A stretch of DNA of 64,000 nucleotides from Diaporthe sp. PMI_573. Its lineage: Eukaryota; Ascomycota; Sordariomycetes; Diaporthales; Diaporthaceae. Positions 52,120 through 63,019 of the stretch are shown piece after piece. Both the position numbers and the translations under genes were made by a program. The stretch covers positions 1-64,000 of the forward strand of contig JAJTUP010000028.1 in NCBI GenBank assembly GCA_021399435.1. Reading direction: 5' to 3'. Within the stretch, counting starts at the first letter, position 1. Each line of letters begins with the position of its first letter. Below the pieces are notes generated by a model. It searched no databases. It was not told the DNA's origin and saw nothing but the letters and a program-made list of their open reading frames with translations.

Positions 52120-52653
52120 CTGTGCAGGTGTGACTATTGTATTGAGTAGTTACTTGTTCCCTTTTGACGTTAACTGTATTGTCCTAGTATATGTGGGAAT
52201 ACGTTTCCGTCTTTTCCTTATGTGCGTAGCTTGCGCTTTATTTTCCGGCATGCTTGTGTTGATGAAGATGGGCTGAATTGATTGTCGTAGGGTGGGAAAG
52301 AAAATATATTTTAGCGTACACTCTCACCTTTATACGCATGTAACGAACAGCTGTGGCTTCCCCATGCTGATTGGTTCGTATTCGAATCTTCTCCGGTGGG
52401 CAGACGCACATTCTCCGTCAGCCCCGCTTGCATATGGCCTGTAGCGGAAGACGGGTCTTGCCACCACTGGGCAGTCATGTTCATTTCGAAATTTTCATTT
52501 TGAAAAGTGACTAGTGCCTGGGTCTTGCATTTGAACAGCATTCAATTGTACACATGGTGCCGGCCGCTGATCCACCAACGGTGGGCAGGGCCTGAAGTCT
52601 GTGCCATGATTCGCGGACCTTCCTCCGTGGAACAGCTATTTCAATTGCATTTC

Positions 52654-52656
<3 letters not shown>
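52120..52656. other. No firm gene
   Basis: May contain the upstream exon and promoter of the bZIP gene. No other feature is recognised. Confidence 0.35.
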
Positions 52657-52690
<34 letters not shown>

Positions 52691-52722
52691 TTATTCCGCC
52701 CGGCGGGCTTAACCCGAAAAGC
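52657..52722 (-). mobile_element. LINE 3' tail, about 35 bp plus (AC)n
   Basis: An (AC)n run (52657-52688) is followed by the LINE 3' end. The hairpin (52698-52722) keeps GGGC, the inner stem CGGG/CCCG and loop, but the outer partner is cut to GC. It joins the hAT fragment directly at 52723. Its TAA serves as the stop codon of the phosphatase frame. Confidence 0.8.
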
Positions 52723-54856
52723 TATCGCGAGCTTCGTTGACGATGAGAATGTTATTGAGCTGGGCACAGTATTTGAGGATGAGGATGGCTGAAAATATCT
52801 CGAGATTTGCGACAAATGAAGCTACAATATGTCCAAAAAGCTGCGGCGACATGGACTCAGCGTCATCCTGTTCGTTGTAGTCAACCGTGTCCCTGCTTGC
52901 CTGATCCAGGCTGACGTCGGAGCACGTCGTCGCGTCATCAGCTTCATTATCAGTTTCAGGCACCATCGCGCGACTGTTGTCTTCGTCCATAATTCCAGTA
53001 TCCGAGCTGGCCACAGAACATGTCCAAGATGAGGGGTCAACCTTTTGCCTCTTGCCCGCCGGCTGCCCGGTGTCGCTCTCCTCTCCGCTGATGTCGCCGG
53101 CGCCGTTGACTCGCGGCGGCGGCCTCGCCTTCTGGGTCGCCGCTGATGACCCATACCTGTTCATCCAAAGGTTGCGCATGACCTCCTCATAAATGAACAG
53201 GAATTGCGGCTCCGCCTGAACCATACTACGCCGCTGCTCGCGCAGCTGGTTCACCGTGTGGAAGATGAGGTCGTCGCCCTCTATGCCTGCCCGGGTCATG
53301 CCGTCTTCTCTCAAGGCCATCTTTCCCTCCGAGTCGTCGGCCTTTCGCTGGTGGTGAGTAGCGCTGCCACCTTGGGTGGTGGCGGAGTTGCAAGCGTTCG
53401 TCCCCTTATGTCGGAAATGCGACGGCGAGTCCCACTGCTCCAGAACGCCTGCATCCAGCTCGCGCATGAGGTGCTCTAACGCGATGAACGTCCCGCTTCG
53501 TCCTACACCCGCGCTGCAGTGTACGATGCGGGGATTATCGAAGCTTGCGTTCTTCTCGCGTGAGAGGCGCATCAGCGTGAAGAAGCTGCCAAGATTCTCT
53601 AGGGTGGGGACACCAAAATCAGGCCATTTCTTGTAGAGAAAGTGCCAAACAATGCGCTCTTCAAATTCCCTCGGCAGGTCTTTGCTGGCTGATCCTCCAA
53701 TTTCCGTATTGGCGCTTTTATCATCGTTCCTGTCATCTGCGTAGAGATCGTTGTCCTCCGGGGCGGTCTGCAGGGGCGACAGCTCCTTCATCTTACCACT
53801 ATCATGCTCTGGATCATTAAGAGCTGTTAAGTGATTCCTGTGACCATCTTCTCGCTGCTTTGGAAATTTCCCCGGGCTCAACACTCTTATCACCAGCTTT
53901 CGAAGCTCGATGGCATCCCTGGCTTCAGGCTGCTCGATCGCCTCGCAGTGCACTCTTGCCCTGAATGCATCGCCAAACTCGTCGTTCACGTTTATTTCCA
54001 TAGGCGTATCTTCTGGACTATTTGGGAAATAAGGATAGCACTTCTCCATATTCGCTTCATGTGTTTCAGTCAGCATGACAATTACTGCAGGGCTTGCCAG
54101 CTGCTCAACCACCATGCGCCACACGTGGTCCGTCGTTGTTTGTTTGGGCCCTTGCATTGCGATGTAATGGTCCTGTACACCTGCACGGTCAGAAAGCCCA
54201 CCTATTGTAGCTTCCTTATCGGTAGGTTCTTGTATCCATGGTCGAGATGCTTGGTGTGGTGTTCTAGAGGTCAGGGTAATCGGCGACGCATTGACGTAGT
54301 CCACCCTGCCAAGTGGGACACGCAGCCTCACACGGTTGTTCTCCCAGGGCTGAATGTTTATATACCGGTCCAATACCTTTAGATGGTCACCAGTCACTCG
54401 CGCCCACTTGAAGTCTGCCGAAGGGTTTGTTATGCTCTGCATGATCCGATTGCGCTCCATCCAGGCGATCTCCTTGAACTTGGCGAGAATTTCCTCAGGC
54501 GACAGGGAGAGGAAGAATGGCATCTCGGGGGTTCGGTACCCGGCGGCTTTAACGTTCATGTCCTGTTGCTGTAAGTCGGCGCTGGCACCACGACCGGTCG
54601 GCGACGTTGCAAGTCTGTTCTCGTGCCGCTCTAAGGTAGACGAACGGGGTAGGGGCCCGGTGGCGGAGGATCTTGCGCGCTTGTTAACAGTCTTCTTGTC
54701 TTTGGTGAGAAGGTGCTGGACCTGGACTTGGTGTACCGTGACGGGCTCGGGAGTAATCTTGCCTGAGCTGGCGGTGCCATTGGGGAGTATCGTAGGTTGT
54801 GACGTTGAGGCATCTCTGCTCACTCGATGGGGATTGGATCGTAGGCGGTCTATCAT
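52709..54856 (-). CDS. Protein tyrosine phosphatase with transposon-derived C-terminus
   Basis: 715 codons, intronless, ATG at 54856. The N-terminal ~110 residues are polar and disordered-looking. The catalytic domain (about 130-570) has the KNR-loop counterpart, YIAMQGPKQTT (about 235), the WPDFGVP loop with the general acid Asp (about 410), and the active-site loop VHCSAGVGRSGTFIA (about 442-456) with Cys and Arg. QAEPQFLFIYEEVMRNL carries the Q-loop Gln. This is a complete classical PTP, close in layout to fungal Pyp-like enzymes that act on MAP kinases. After an acidic tail ending ...DDAESMSPQ, the last ~43 residues (FGHIVASFVANLEIF... ARDS) are antisense hAT sequence, and FSG-stop comes from the LINE tail. 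The native C-terminus was therefore replaced. Confidence 0.88.
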   Translation of the reverse strand: MIDRLRSNPHRVSRDASTSQPTILPNGTASSGKITPEPVTVHQVQVQHLLTKDKKTVNKRARSSATGPLPRSSTLERHENRLATSPTGRGASADLQQQDMNVKAAGYRTPEMPFFLSLSPEEILAKFKEIAWMERNRIMQSITNPSADFKWARVTGDHLKVLDRYINIQPWENNRVRLRVPLGRVDYVNASPITLTSRTPHQASRPWIQEPTDKEATIGGLSDRAGVQDHYIAMQGPKQTTTDHVWRMVVEQLASPAVIVMLTETHEANMEKCYPYFPNSPEDTPMEINVNDEFGDAFRARVHCEAIEQPEARDAIELRKLVIRVLSPGKFPKQREDGHRNHLTALNDPEHDSGKMKELSPLQTAPEDNDLYADDRNDDKSANTEIGGSASKDLPREFEERIVWHFLYKKWPDFGVPTLENLGSFFTLMRLSREKNASFDNPRIVHCSAGVGRSGTFIALEHLMRELDAGVLEQWDSPSHFRHKGTNACNSATTQGGSATHHQRKADDSEGKMALREDGMTRAGIEGDDLIFHTVNQLREQRRSMVQAEPQFLFIYEEVMRNLWMNRYGSSAATQKARPPPRVNGAGDISGEESDTGQPAGKRQKVDPSSWTCSVASSDTGIMDEDNSRAMVPETDNEADDATTCSDVSLDQASRDTVDYNEQDDAESMSPQLFGHIVASFVANLEIFSAILILKYCAQLNNILIVNEARDSFSG
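52723..52846 (+). mobile_element. hAT 3'-end fragment
   Basis: About 120 bp that match 13213-13335 with few mismatches (GCTATCGCGAGCTTCGTTGA, then TGAGGATGAGGATG). It holds the last ~25 codons of a hAT transposase and its 3' flank. The phosphatase frame crosses it on the opposite strand. Confidence 0.85.
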
Positions 54857-55314
54857 GAGGGATGTCCGACGAGGTAAGACGTAGGCTACGTGCAGGGCTC
54901 AGGAACATTACGCTGCTCGACGAAACGGCCGATGATTACTTGTTGCTGGGAGTGGTGGTTTGTCAGGCGTTGTGAGTGAGAGACTGACCACGAAGGCTAT
55001 CTATTAAAGAACTAGAGCGTGACTAACAGTCAGTTGCGTTATGTTCGCCAGAGGGGCACCAATCAAAGGCTGAAACCCAGCCCGCATTATCTGCACGAAT
55101 CAGCGTTGCCCACATAAGACACAGCCCTCGTTTGAAACAGTTGGCAGAGACTCAAATACACCGAATAAAGTGACTGCTACATGGATGACTTCCTTCAATG
55201 TGATTTCATGTTTAACAGGTGAAACCTAAATCAGCATGAAAGGTGCTACTAGGTTACTTCTTCTTGACACCATGGTAGACATTGCCTCTATAGTCAGGAT
55301 CGCCAGCAAACTGT
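54857..55314. other. Promoter interval of the phosphatase; no gene
   Basis: No recognisable coding sequence. Presumably contains the phosphatase promoter and leader. Confidence 0.5.
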
Positions 55315-55317
55315 CTA

Positions 55318-55434
55318 CAGCCAGACTTTGTGGAGAAGGATATTGCCCGGCTTTAAGTCCCGGTAGACAAACCCTTTCGAATGTATATGTTCAAGCCCTA
55401 GGCATATTTGCAGCAACACCGTGGGATAGCCGGC
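55318..55434 (-). pseudogene. Protein kinase catalytic-loop fragment
   Basis: Between two in-frame TAG stops (55437-55435 and 55317-55315), the minus strand reads [20 protein letters not shown], immediately followed by [10 protein letters not shown]. This is a protein kinase catalytic loop with Tyr in place of the usual His before RDLKPxN. Only ~39 codons remain. A relic of a kinase gene; nothing else of it is seen nearby. Confidence 0.6.
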
Positions 55435-55631
55435 CTAGTCAAGCTCAGTTCTTTTTTAAAACCCCAAAGATGTCCGTCCTCATGTGTGTTCCGTTCATTC
55501 CCTTCTCAGGGCGTTGTATAGCGTGATCAGGGGTGTCGATGCCATATGCTATTTGCTGCGGCTGATATTAAGAACAGCAGGAAATGCTATTTGCATCACT
55601 GTGAACTAAAAATCCAACACGACTGAGTAAG

Positions 55632-55770
55632 ATGGATGTGGATATATCGTCAATTCCTGCAATGTCTACGGAGCCTAAACGGCTCTTCTCTGGTGCAAAG
55701 AAAACATGTAATCGAACTTCCCTGGATACAAGTTGGATGCGGCGTCTATATGTAGACCATCGCCTGTTGA
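55632..55770 (+). pseudogene. hAT C-terminal dimerisation fragment
   Basis: Residues 4-35 of the frame, DISSIPAMSTEPKRLFSGAK followed by RTSLDTSW, match the C-terminal dimerisation region of fungal hAT transposases (IPAMSxxPERxFSxA). The rest of the transposase is missing. A third hAT relic, distinct from relics 1 and 2. Confidence 0.65.
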
Positions 55771-56031
55771 TGCCAGAGGCTTCTATTGTCTTTGCCTGGG
55801 CTTCTCAATTGCCGGTTGGAGGATGTTCCTTAACGTTTATGGAACATTTGCCTCCGTACAATGAGTGTTTTTGTTGTCTGCGAGTTAGCTTTTCAAGCAC
55901 TGTATTTTGCAAATGTGATGTCTTTTCGCACTTCAAGTACGAAGAAATGCTTTGATGTCTTTCAACGCCAGAGAGCACGCCCCAATCTAAAAGCAGTGTT
56001 TTTTTCCCGCACTTTTCAGTATTTATGTGAA

Positions 56032-57548
56032 CTAGAGGTGGGTGTCGCTGATGGGCCCGTCAAGACACCATTCCTCCACAAAAAGGCTCAGCACGAGGAG
56101 CAGGCCACATATCCCATCGCATCTCACAACGTCAAAGTAGTCCCGCAGCGGCAGTGCAGTAATGGTATTCCTCTGAATGTCTTTGAGAAACGCGCACGTC
56201 TGGGTCAAATCGGAGCTTGGGCCCAAGTCTAGGATCCTAGATCCGGCCGTCGGTGGCTGTAATGAGAACAGTCGGGCATTGGCCTTGCCACACCAGGGAC
56301 ACGTTGATAACGAGCATATGGGATTTTGAGATGCCGCGCCGCTGGCGATAATACAGCAGGGGCAGAGCTGGTGTTGGCAGGCGAGGGTGAAGATCGGCCG
56401 CCTCAGGAGGCAAAAAACGCATGTCCCGGTCAGGTCTATGCCCGCAGCTGCCGATCCAATCAGCCTCACACGATGGGCGTGAGATGTGGCAGCCTTCAGG
56501 TTATGTTTTCGATTCTTGAGTATGAGAGTGGTGAAGGTGCTCTCCACTTGGGACAGGAAGGTTTCTGTGGCCAACGCAATGCGCAATTGTCCGATTACAG
56601 GCTTATAAATGGTGTGGAAAACGTCTTTTGGGCGAAAATCTGTTTCAGGGTTAGAACAGGAGATATTTAACGCAAGGGGTTTGATTTACAGTGCATCCCA
56701 GGGGGAAATGCATCTAGCGCTAATGCCGATGCTATAGGCCCAGTAAGCTGAGGAATGCGAGGATCGAATGCGATGACAGCTTTTTGCAAGTGAAACTCTG
56801 CGGATAGTGGGACAGGATTGGGGAGCCGCGATGCCGTTACAAAATCTAGAAGGGGTAGATTATCGCAGAAATATTGGAGTGACGTTTGAATAAGGAAAAA
56901 CCTATGTTGGTAGGCGAAATTCAATTCAAGCTCCGTGCGAGCTTCATTTGATTGTTCTGCTAAGCTTGAAATGACTGATGGTAGTTTTGATCGGCGTATC
57001 ACGTTTGAGACTCTCAATTTCCCTTTTGCATTTTCCGTGAACGTGTCTAAAATTCCTGTAAATTGCGGGTCCTCGTCTTCCGTGACGATAACGATGTGGG
57101 GGCTGAAACGAGATGCCGCAAATGGTGACCGAGCCCAGCGTCGTAGTATATGTGCTGTTCTCAATGGACCAAGCCATGCGACAAACATCACAATCACATC
57201 GCTGAACGGGGCAAGGACCTCCCAGTAAAGATCAAAGCAGAAATCGGAAACTTCTTCCTCGTTAGGTCGCTGGGGCAGCCTGTGCGCTAAGGTAAGCTCA
57301 CGATATCGCGATGCCGGGTCTCCGTAATCAGCAGCCGGCGATGGCGCGGTGTGAAGTTGGCAATTTACGATTTGATAAATATTACCTTTCGTTACTGTAA
57401 TTGTGCGAGCGGGTAAGGCAACCGGGGCACTGGCCGCGGGCAGAGCGTCGCCGATGCTCATGACGAAGCGAGCCGGCAGTTCCACACCTGGGTTTCGGTA
57501 AAAGGCAGGTGACTCTGCATCACGTAGGGTCAACCACACATTATTCAT
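56032..57548 (-). pseudogene. RING/patatin-like gene, copy 2, frameshifted and truncated
   Basis: The first frame (57548-56667, 293 codons, true ATG) covers the N-terminal region (WLTLRDAESPAFYRNPGVEL...). At about 56667-56690 the frame ends and the next one (about 56690-56032) takes over in another phase, which looks like one frameshift. The second part holds the Cys finger (TCVFCLLRRPIFTLACQHQL, then CPCC and CPWC) and the start of a patatin-like fold (GSRILDLGPSSDL, ALPLRDYFDVV). The glycine-rich loop and GxSxG of active patatins are not recognisable. It ends soon after EEWCLDGP. Closely related to the fragment at 22.1-23.3 kb, which keeps a different C-terminal part. Confidence 0.65.
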
Positions 57549-57982
57549 GTCAGTCTCTCCTAACTAGCGGCATTTTTCCCAAGCAATGTTTGTGCTTTAG
57601 CAATTGGTTTATATAGACTGATGCCAATTTACACAAACCTGTGATACTTATTTCGTATCTTTATTTCAGAAAACGCAGCTTGCATGTGGGTGCTAAAGGA
57701 AATAAGGAATTGAAATGATCTTGGCAACACGAACCTATGACTAACAACCGAAAAAAGGTACGCCCTTTAGTAATTGTAATTTCGTATACAATAATCGAAC
57801 ATACACTATAGTCTTACACAGCGGGATTCCGAAGGATTTATGGTCGGATCGACTCTATAGACAATACCAAGATCCTCAGGGTCGATTCTACTTCCGCGCC
57901 CTCTTGCGTTCTAGCACTCTAGCTTCGGCTTAATCGGCACACAGTCACCCTAACTAACTTATTTAATAGTTCTCTTCTAAGT
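57549..57982. other. No gene
   Basis: AT-rich upstream sequence of the patatin-like pseudogene and target side of the LINE insertion. Nothing else is recognised. Confidence 0.5.
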
Positions 57983-58007
57983 ACACACACACACACAATT
58001 TATTGAC

Positions 58008-58035
58008 GCCCGGCGGCGGCTTGCGCCGAAAGGGC
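58008..58035 (-). other. 3'-terminal hairpin of LINE copy B
   Basis: Outer stem GCCC/GGGC, TTT bulge, inner stem CGGC/GCCG with a GCAA tetraloop (GNRA type), CCGCC bulge. The same plan as the other copies, with a different inner stem. A 70-bp stretch from 57997 onward is identical to the nested fragment at 63039-63108. Confidence 0.75.
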
Positions 58036-58308
58036 AACTATTACTAATCTGCAAATACATGTCCTAAAATGAATCCCGACCTCCTTAAGCCCATATGCAA
58101 TCTGTTCCTAGCTTATAGCTTGTCTCAATGTACCATGTCTCTGCGAATTCTCGTGGGTTAGTGGTGTTAGTAGGCCAACTTGAAGGCGATTCTCCAAGTG
58201 TTCAGTGTCCTATCTTCGGCGACTGAAGCGGTGCCTGCTGTATATGACACGAGGTGATTAAGGTTTGTCGGATTAGTGGTGATGGGATGGAGGTGTTCCT
58301 CCTTGTGA

Positions 58309-61300
58309 TCAGTCTGCGTCGAGTCGCCCCGTGGCAATAGCGAACCGTATCGTTGCGCGGACGGCATCCATATTTGGAGTCCAATTTGTACCATCTGACG
58401 GTGCTTTCCCTCCTAAGAAGAAGGAGATGTTACTTCTGTGGGTATCTGTACACTGGAGCATCTGCGTTCGGTGTATCGTCCAACGCCTGCACCGAAAAAG
58501 GAAATGTTCCACGGTCTCTCTCGCTTGTCCGCATGCGCACTGGTCTGACGATGCTGCTTCGATATGGTACAGATATGCGTTCAATCTTGCCATACCCGTC
58601 CTGAGCTGCGCGAGTATACTAGCTTCTTTCCAGGAGAGCCTGTCATACAGACGTCGCGTGTGTTTGCCTGGTAACGCTGTGTCGACTTTCTTGGAATGCT
58701 TGCCAACCTTATCTGGCAGACTTCTGGTGGTGCCTCGCTTGGCGCGTGCCACGTTGAGCGTCGTCGATCTTACTCTGGGGAGTTGTGTCTGTGGCTCTGT
58801 GCCCTGTCGCGTGGCTTCCTTGGCTTTTTGTTTGGCGCGTATCCAGAGCTCGTCATCTTCACCCGACGGTAGCCATACTACCGTGATCACGTTGTTTTCT
58901 CTTCTGAGCTTTCTGATGGATTTGTAAATGCTGCAGACATGTTCCTGTCCAGACTGTTGTCTTGGGTTCCTGAGCGTGAGCACTGCTGCTTTGTTTCTCG
59001 TCAGAAGCGTGATACTGCGGTATCTGCGCTGCGGTAGTCGTTCAAGGGCGTATGCCATTGCTGCTAGTTCGCCGACGTATGGGTTCTGTTCTGTCCTTGG
59101 GCCTAGAGTGGAGGAGAAACTCTCAACTGTGGGGACATCTCCGACGTGTTTGCGTGTATCGATTGCTCCGCCCAATCCAACCACACCATTCCGTGCCGAA
59201 CTGCCTACGGCGATATGTGCTGCCCGGCGTGGGTTTGGCGGCTTTGGTGCTGCCTTGTCGGTAACCGCTTGCAACCTCTTCTCCCACGGCGGCAGAGTGA
59301 ACGGATTGATAGTTTCCATCTCCTCCATCTCTATCTCTTTGAGTGCGTCTGCCACCTGATATAGTGGCGAGCGGTGTCGCTTTCTGAATTTTCTCATTCG
59401 AGACGTGTTCCTGCGAAGTGGATTGGTCTCGGGCAGGGTGTGGATGTCTGCCCACAGCTTGATTGCCCGTCTCCAGAAGCGGTCTCGTGCGGGGGCGATG
59501 TGAGCCTCCGCCTCGGCGACGCTCGTTGCCACCGAGAGAAACGTTCCCACGATTGCTTGCGCCCCTACTCTTTGGACCCTGTTGATGGGTCCCATGAGCC
59601 TATCCTTGAAATTGTGCATCCAGACGTTGGAGGCGTAGTCTACCACCGGGGCAACTGTCGATGTGAACAGCTGTCGCGCCGTTGCTGGGGGCAGTCCTCT
59701 GAGCCGCCTGAGCTCCATTGCTGCTTCCAGGCCCTTAGAGGCTGCCCTCGCGATGTGTTCCTTGTACTTGAGCTTGGTGTCCATGATCATGCCGAGGATC
59801 TTAACGTGCTCTTTAGGTTGTACAACTTGTCCCTTGATGGTAAATGGCTGAGAGTCCGTCTTGTGCGACTTGCGGGTGAAGTGTATAATTGCCGTCTTCT
59901 CCGCCTCGAACGTCGCACCACTTCTTCTCTCCCAGTCTAGGGCGTCTTCGATGATGGATTCGATGCCTTCCCGGTTGCTTTGTGCCGTGGCTCCTGCGAC
60001 CCACGCCGTGAAGTCATCAATGAATGCTATCGCTCCCCTATTACTGTCGATTCGCCGCTGTACCAAGTCGGCATTGAAGAAGAGGAACAGAATCGGGGAC
60101 AGGGGAGAGCCTTGAGGCAGACCAGCCTGTGATAAGCTTTGGACCTCGGAGGATTGTCCGTTGACTTGGATCGTTGCTGTACGCTCCGAGCAGAATGCCT
60201 CTATCCATCGGAGCAGTCCCTCTGGGATGCCTCGCGCCCTCATCCGCTGAAGAAGTCTTTCCTTGCAGACTCCGTTGTAGGCCCCTTTGACATCAAAACT
60301 GATCAGGCTGACTATCTTTCGACCTCGCCAGGCAGTATAGATCTGTTCTTGGAGCAGCACGAGCGCTTGTTCCGCAGACCGCTGTTTACGGGCCCCGAAG
60401 TGGTTAGTCGGGAGGAGCCCATACGTCTCGACCGCGTGAGAGATCCTTTCCGCGACTACCGACTCTAGCACCTTGCCGAGCGTTGCCAGGAGTGAGATCG
60501 GTCTCCAGGCTTTTGCGACTGTGTATTCCTCTTTGCCAGGCTTTTTGAGCGGTATGATCTTTGCGTGTCTCCACTGGCTAGGCAGCATCCCCTCTTCTAA
60601 GGACGCTCGAAATAGTGCCAGGACGTGGTGCCTGACCGATGGCCAGACCTCTTTCCAGACTATCCCGGGTAGGCCGTCGTTTCCTGGTGCCTTCCATGAT
60701 TTTGCTGCAAAGAGCTGCCGTTCCACTTCTTCCATGGTAATGGCGGGCATCGCTACGGGAGCTCTTTGCGGCCTGCGTCCTTCGTCGTCGATGTTGCTCG
60801 GTAAGGGAGGGAAGAACGTAGCCAGCAACTCTTCTGCCTGCTCCCTGTGATCGGTCGTGGCTGTTCCGTCCGCTCTGACTAGTTGCGGCACCTTCCCGAA
60901 CGCCGTGTCGTCACCAGACCTCAGGTACTTGGCGGCCTTCCAGATGTTGTTGTTGTCTGCAAGGAACTCGTTCCAGTGCTTCTTCTTCTGTTGCCGGATA
61001 GCGTCGTGGTACTGTTTCGCAGCTGCTCTTGCCGTCTCTTTCAGGTCCGTTCTGGTCCGCCCCGCTCGGCGCTGGGCCCGGGCGCGGTTTCTCCAGAATG
61101 TGTATATTCGCCGCAGCTGTGTGAGGTCGGTCGTCCACCATCGCTTTGTGTACGGTGATGGTCTCGCCTTCGGTGTCAAGGCATGAACCGCTTCCAGCAC
61201 CGCCGCCATCAACTTGTCCGTTTTCTGCTGCACTGTGCCTTCCAGCTCGTGTTCCGTCTCGTGTATCGCACATTTGACCGTTGATGCCGTCAGCTCCTCG

Positions 61301-61920
61301 GAAGCTAGGACCAGGTCGATGGTCGTGTCGTAGTCTCCATCATGCCATGTTTTCGTGCCTCGTCGAAGCAGACTGCTGAGAGCAAACTCGTTCATCAGGT
61401 CGATGATCAGATCTGCTTCGCCTTGTCTCACCAGAGATACATCGTCTCCACCCCATAGTTGATCGTGACGGTTGAAGTCTCCGGCGATCACTACCTCCAC
61501 CACCGTGCCTGCCGCTTGCCTTGCGTTCGCGATGGCCTTTCGCAAAAGGTCGCAGGTGTCTCGCAGGGCCTGCGAATCTGCTCCTGGTACGTAGACTGAA
61601 GCCACCAAGACCCACCGATCGGGGAGCCTTATCACCGCTGCCGTTATATCCGGGGACTCTATCCGCACCTGCTCTGCCTCCACGTCCTTATTCACCCAGA
61701 GCATGCTCCGAATCGCCCATCTGCCTTCCCTCCATGTCGTAGGGACCATCTTGGTCCATTTGTGGTGTCCCATAGGGGTCGTCAAAAGCCGGCCCTGGAT
61801 TCTCCGTGCCCGGGGCTCCTGGATAGCTAATACCGTTGCATTCTGGATTTCCGCATCATTCATCAAGCTGTCGTGTACTGTGCCCTGTTTCCTCACATTA
61901 AGTTGGACCACCTGGAACAT
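58309..61920 (-). CDS. LINE ORF2: APE endonuclease, reverse transcriptase, RNase H
   Basis: 1203 codons from the ATG at 61920; an open frame continues upstream but overlaps ORF1. The endonuclease (about 1-230) shows [32 protein letters not shown] and a TTIDLVLAS motif. The RT (about 430-780) shows [36 protein letters not shown] and the catalytic [10 protein letters not shown]. RNase H (about 890-1010) begins [18 protein letters not shown], with ELAAMAYAL. The C-terminus has [20 protein letters not shown] (about 1120), the CCHC-like motif of Tad/I-type elements. The start follows the ORF1 stop by one base (TAAGATG), which suits termination-reinitiation. All catalytic residues that I can place are present. 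Confidence 0.92.
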   Translation of the reverse strand: MFQVVQLNVRKQGTVHDSLMNDAEIQNATVLAIQEPRARRIQGRLLTTPMGHHKWTKMVPTTWREGRWAIRSMLWVNKDVEAEQVRIESPDITAAVIRLPDRWVLVASVYVPGADSQALRDTCDLLRKAIANARQAAGTVVEVVIAGDFNRHDQLWGGDDVSLVRQGEADLIIDLMNEFALSSLLRRGTKTWHDGDYDTTIDLVLASEELTASTVKCAIHETEHELEGTVQQKTDKLMAAVLEAVHALTPKARPSPYTKRWWTTDLTQLRRIYTFWRNRARAQRRAGRTRTDLKETARAAAKQYHDAIRQQKKKHWNEFLADNNNIWKAAKYLRSGDDTAFGKVPQLVRADGTATTDHREQAEELLATFFPPLPSNIDDEGRRPQRAPVAMPAITMEEVERQLFAAKSWKAPGNDGLPGIVWKEVWPSVRHHVLALFRASLEEGMLPSQWRHAKIIPLKKPGKEEYTVAKAWRPISLLATLGKVLESVVAERISHAVETYGLLPTNHFGARKQRSAEQALVLLQEQIYTAWRGRKIVSLISFDVKGAYNGVCKERLLQRMRARGIPEGLLRWIEAFCSERTATIQVNGQSSEVQSLSQAGLPQGSPLSPILFLFFNADLVQRRIDSNRGAIAFIDDFTAWVAGATAQSNREGIESIIEDALDWERRSGATFEAEKTAIIHFTRKSHKTDSQPFTIKGQVVQPKEHVKILGMIMDTKLKYKEHIARAASKGLEAAMELRRLRGLPPATARQLFTSTVAPVVDYASNVWMHNFKDRLMGPINRVQRVGAQAIVGTFLSVATSVAEAEAHIAPARDRFWRRAIKLWADIHTLPETNPLRRNTSRMRKFRKRHRSPLYQVADALKEIEMEEMETINPFTLPPWEKRLQAVTDKAAPKPPNPRRAAHIAVGSSARNGVVGLGGAIDTRKHVGDVPTVESFSSTLGPRTEQNPYVGELAAMAYALERLPQRRYRSITLLTRNKAAVLTLRNPRQQSGQEHVCSIYKSIRKLRRENNVITVVWLPSGEDDELWIRAKQKAKEATRQGTEPQTQLPRVRSTTLNVARAKRGTTRSLPDKVGKHSKKVDTALPGKHTRRLYDRLSWKEASILAQLRTGMARLNAYLYHIEAASSDQCACGQARETVEHFLFRCRRWTIHRTQMLQCTDTHRSNISFFLGGKAPSDGTNWTPNMDAVRATIRFAIATGRLDAD

Positions 61921-61921
61921 C

Positions 61922-63001
61922 TTACTCACGCCGGGGAGGGTGGAGTTTCGGGCAGTTTCTGCTAAAGGACTCGTGTGGTCCTCCACATGGTACGCACTTG
62001 GGTACCTGCGTCTGGCACTCCCTATGATGGTGGCCTTCGGCAGCGCACCTTGCACATACCCTGTTCTTGCTGCATGAGAATGCTTTATGGCCGAGCTCTT
62101 GGCAGTTGTAGCATTGCATCGGTCCGATTCGCCTTTCGAAGAAGCTGGTGGAACCCGACTCGCCCGCTGCGTGGAAGTAGCGTTCCTGTAGTAGTCTCCT
62201 AGCATCGCTGATTTTAGTGAGGTATACCACCATGGATCCGTATAGCTTTGGAATATCTTTACGACTTAACCATGCAATTTTAGCAATCTGAACTTCGTTC
62301 TCCTGACCCAGGGCTTCCAGTGCTCCAGGAAGGATCGTGCCTTCCTGGTCGAGCACGGCGGTACGGTTAATGCTGTCGACCTTGACTGGGTACAATTGGT
62401 CACGAAGGACCCTCGTGCCCGGCACCTTCCTGGCCTCGACAATATCCTTAATCCGCTTAAGTTCTTCCTCGTTCCTAGCTCTAACCCTCATGCGGTTGGT
62501 ATTTCTTGCGTCCCGGGTCACCGCAACACACCGCCAACTGGGTTGGGTACCGGACGCTCTCATTTCTTGTTCGATGGCCTTACGTAGCGCTGTTGGTGTG
62601 GCTCCTGCGGCATGATCCTCAGGCACCCTGGATATGTCGATCGTGCAAAAGATTGGGTCCGGGCTGGCCTCCTGAACTGGAGAGGAAGTCGGAGAGGTCG
62701 GGCTAACCGTTGTCATACTGGCGGCTTCGGCGTATGACCGGGTGGCCGGCGAAGCTCCTTGAGCGCCCACCGCGGTGTCCAGCTGGAGCCGGGTGCACTC
62801 TAACTCGTTGCGGACTTGGGAAAGCTCCTCTCGCGCTTGCGAGAGTTCTTGTACCACCTGGGCTGTCGTTTTAGCGACCTCCTCAGCCATTCGGTCTCGA
62901 AGCTTTGCGAATTCAAATTGGAACTCTGCCTTCATAGTTTCCATTTTCCTGCTGAAGTCCTGCTCCAGGAGTTGCTTTAGGCCTTGGATCGCCTCGAGCA
63001 T
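61922..63001 (-). CDS. LINE ORF1: Gag-like RNA-binding protein
   Basis: 359 codons from the ATG at 63001. It begins with a coiled coil ([20 protein letters not shown], then [19 protein letters not shown]), then a Ser/Pro linker, an RRM-like region ([14 protein letters not shown], [19 protein letters not shown]), and ends with three CCHC knuckles: [28 protein letters not shown] and [15 protein letters not shown]. It should package the LINE RNA. A longer frame (to 63079) starts in the nested LINE tail and adds 26 residues containing a CVCVCV run from the (GT)n tract; that start is artificial. The stop TAA at 61924-61922 abuts the ORF2 start. Confidence 0.9.
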   Translation of the reverse strand: MLEAIQGLKQLLEQDFSRKMETMKAEFQFEFAKLRDRMAEEVAKTTAQVVQELSQAREELSQVRNELECTRLQLDTAVGAQGASPATRSYAEAASMTTVSPTSPTSSPVQEASPDPIFCTIDISRVPEDHAAGATPTALRKAIEQEMRASGTQPSWRCVAVTRDARNTNRMRVRARNEEELKRIKDIVEARKVPGTRVLRDQLYPVKVDSINRTAVLDQEGTILPGALEALGQENEVQIAKIAWLSRKDIPKLYGSMVVYLTKISDARRLLQERYFHAAGESGSTSFFERRIGPMQCYNCQELGHKAFSCSKNRVCARCAAEGHHHRECQTQVPKCVPCGGPHESFSRNCPKLHPPRRE

Positions 63002-63019
63002 TTTGTCGGCCGCTGTATA

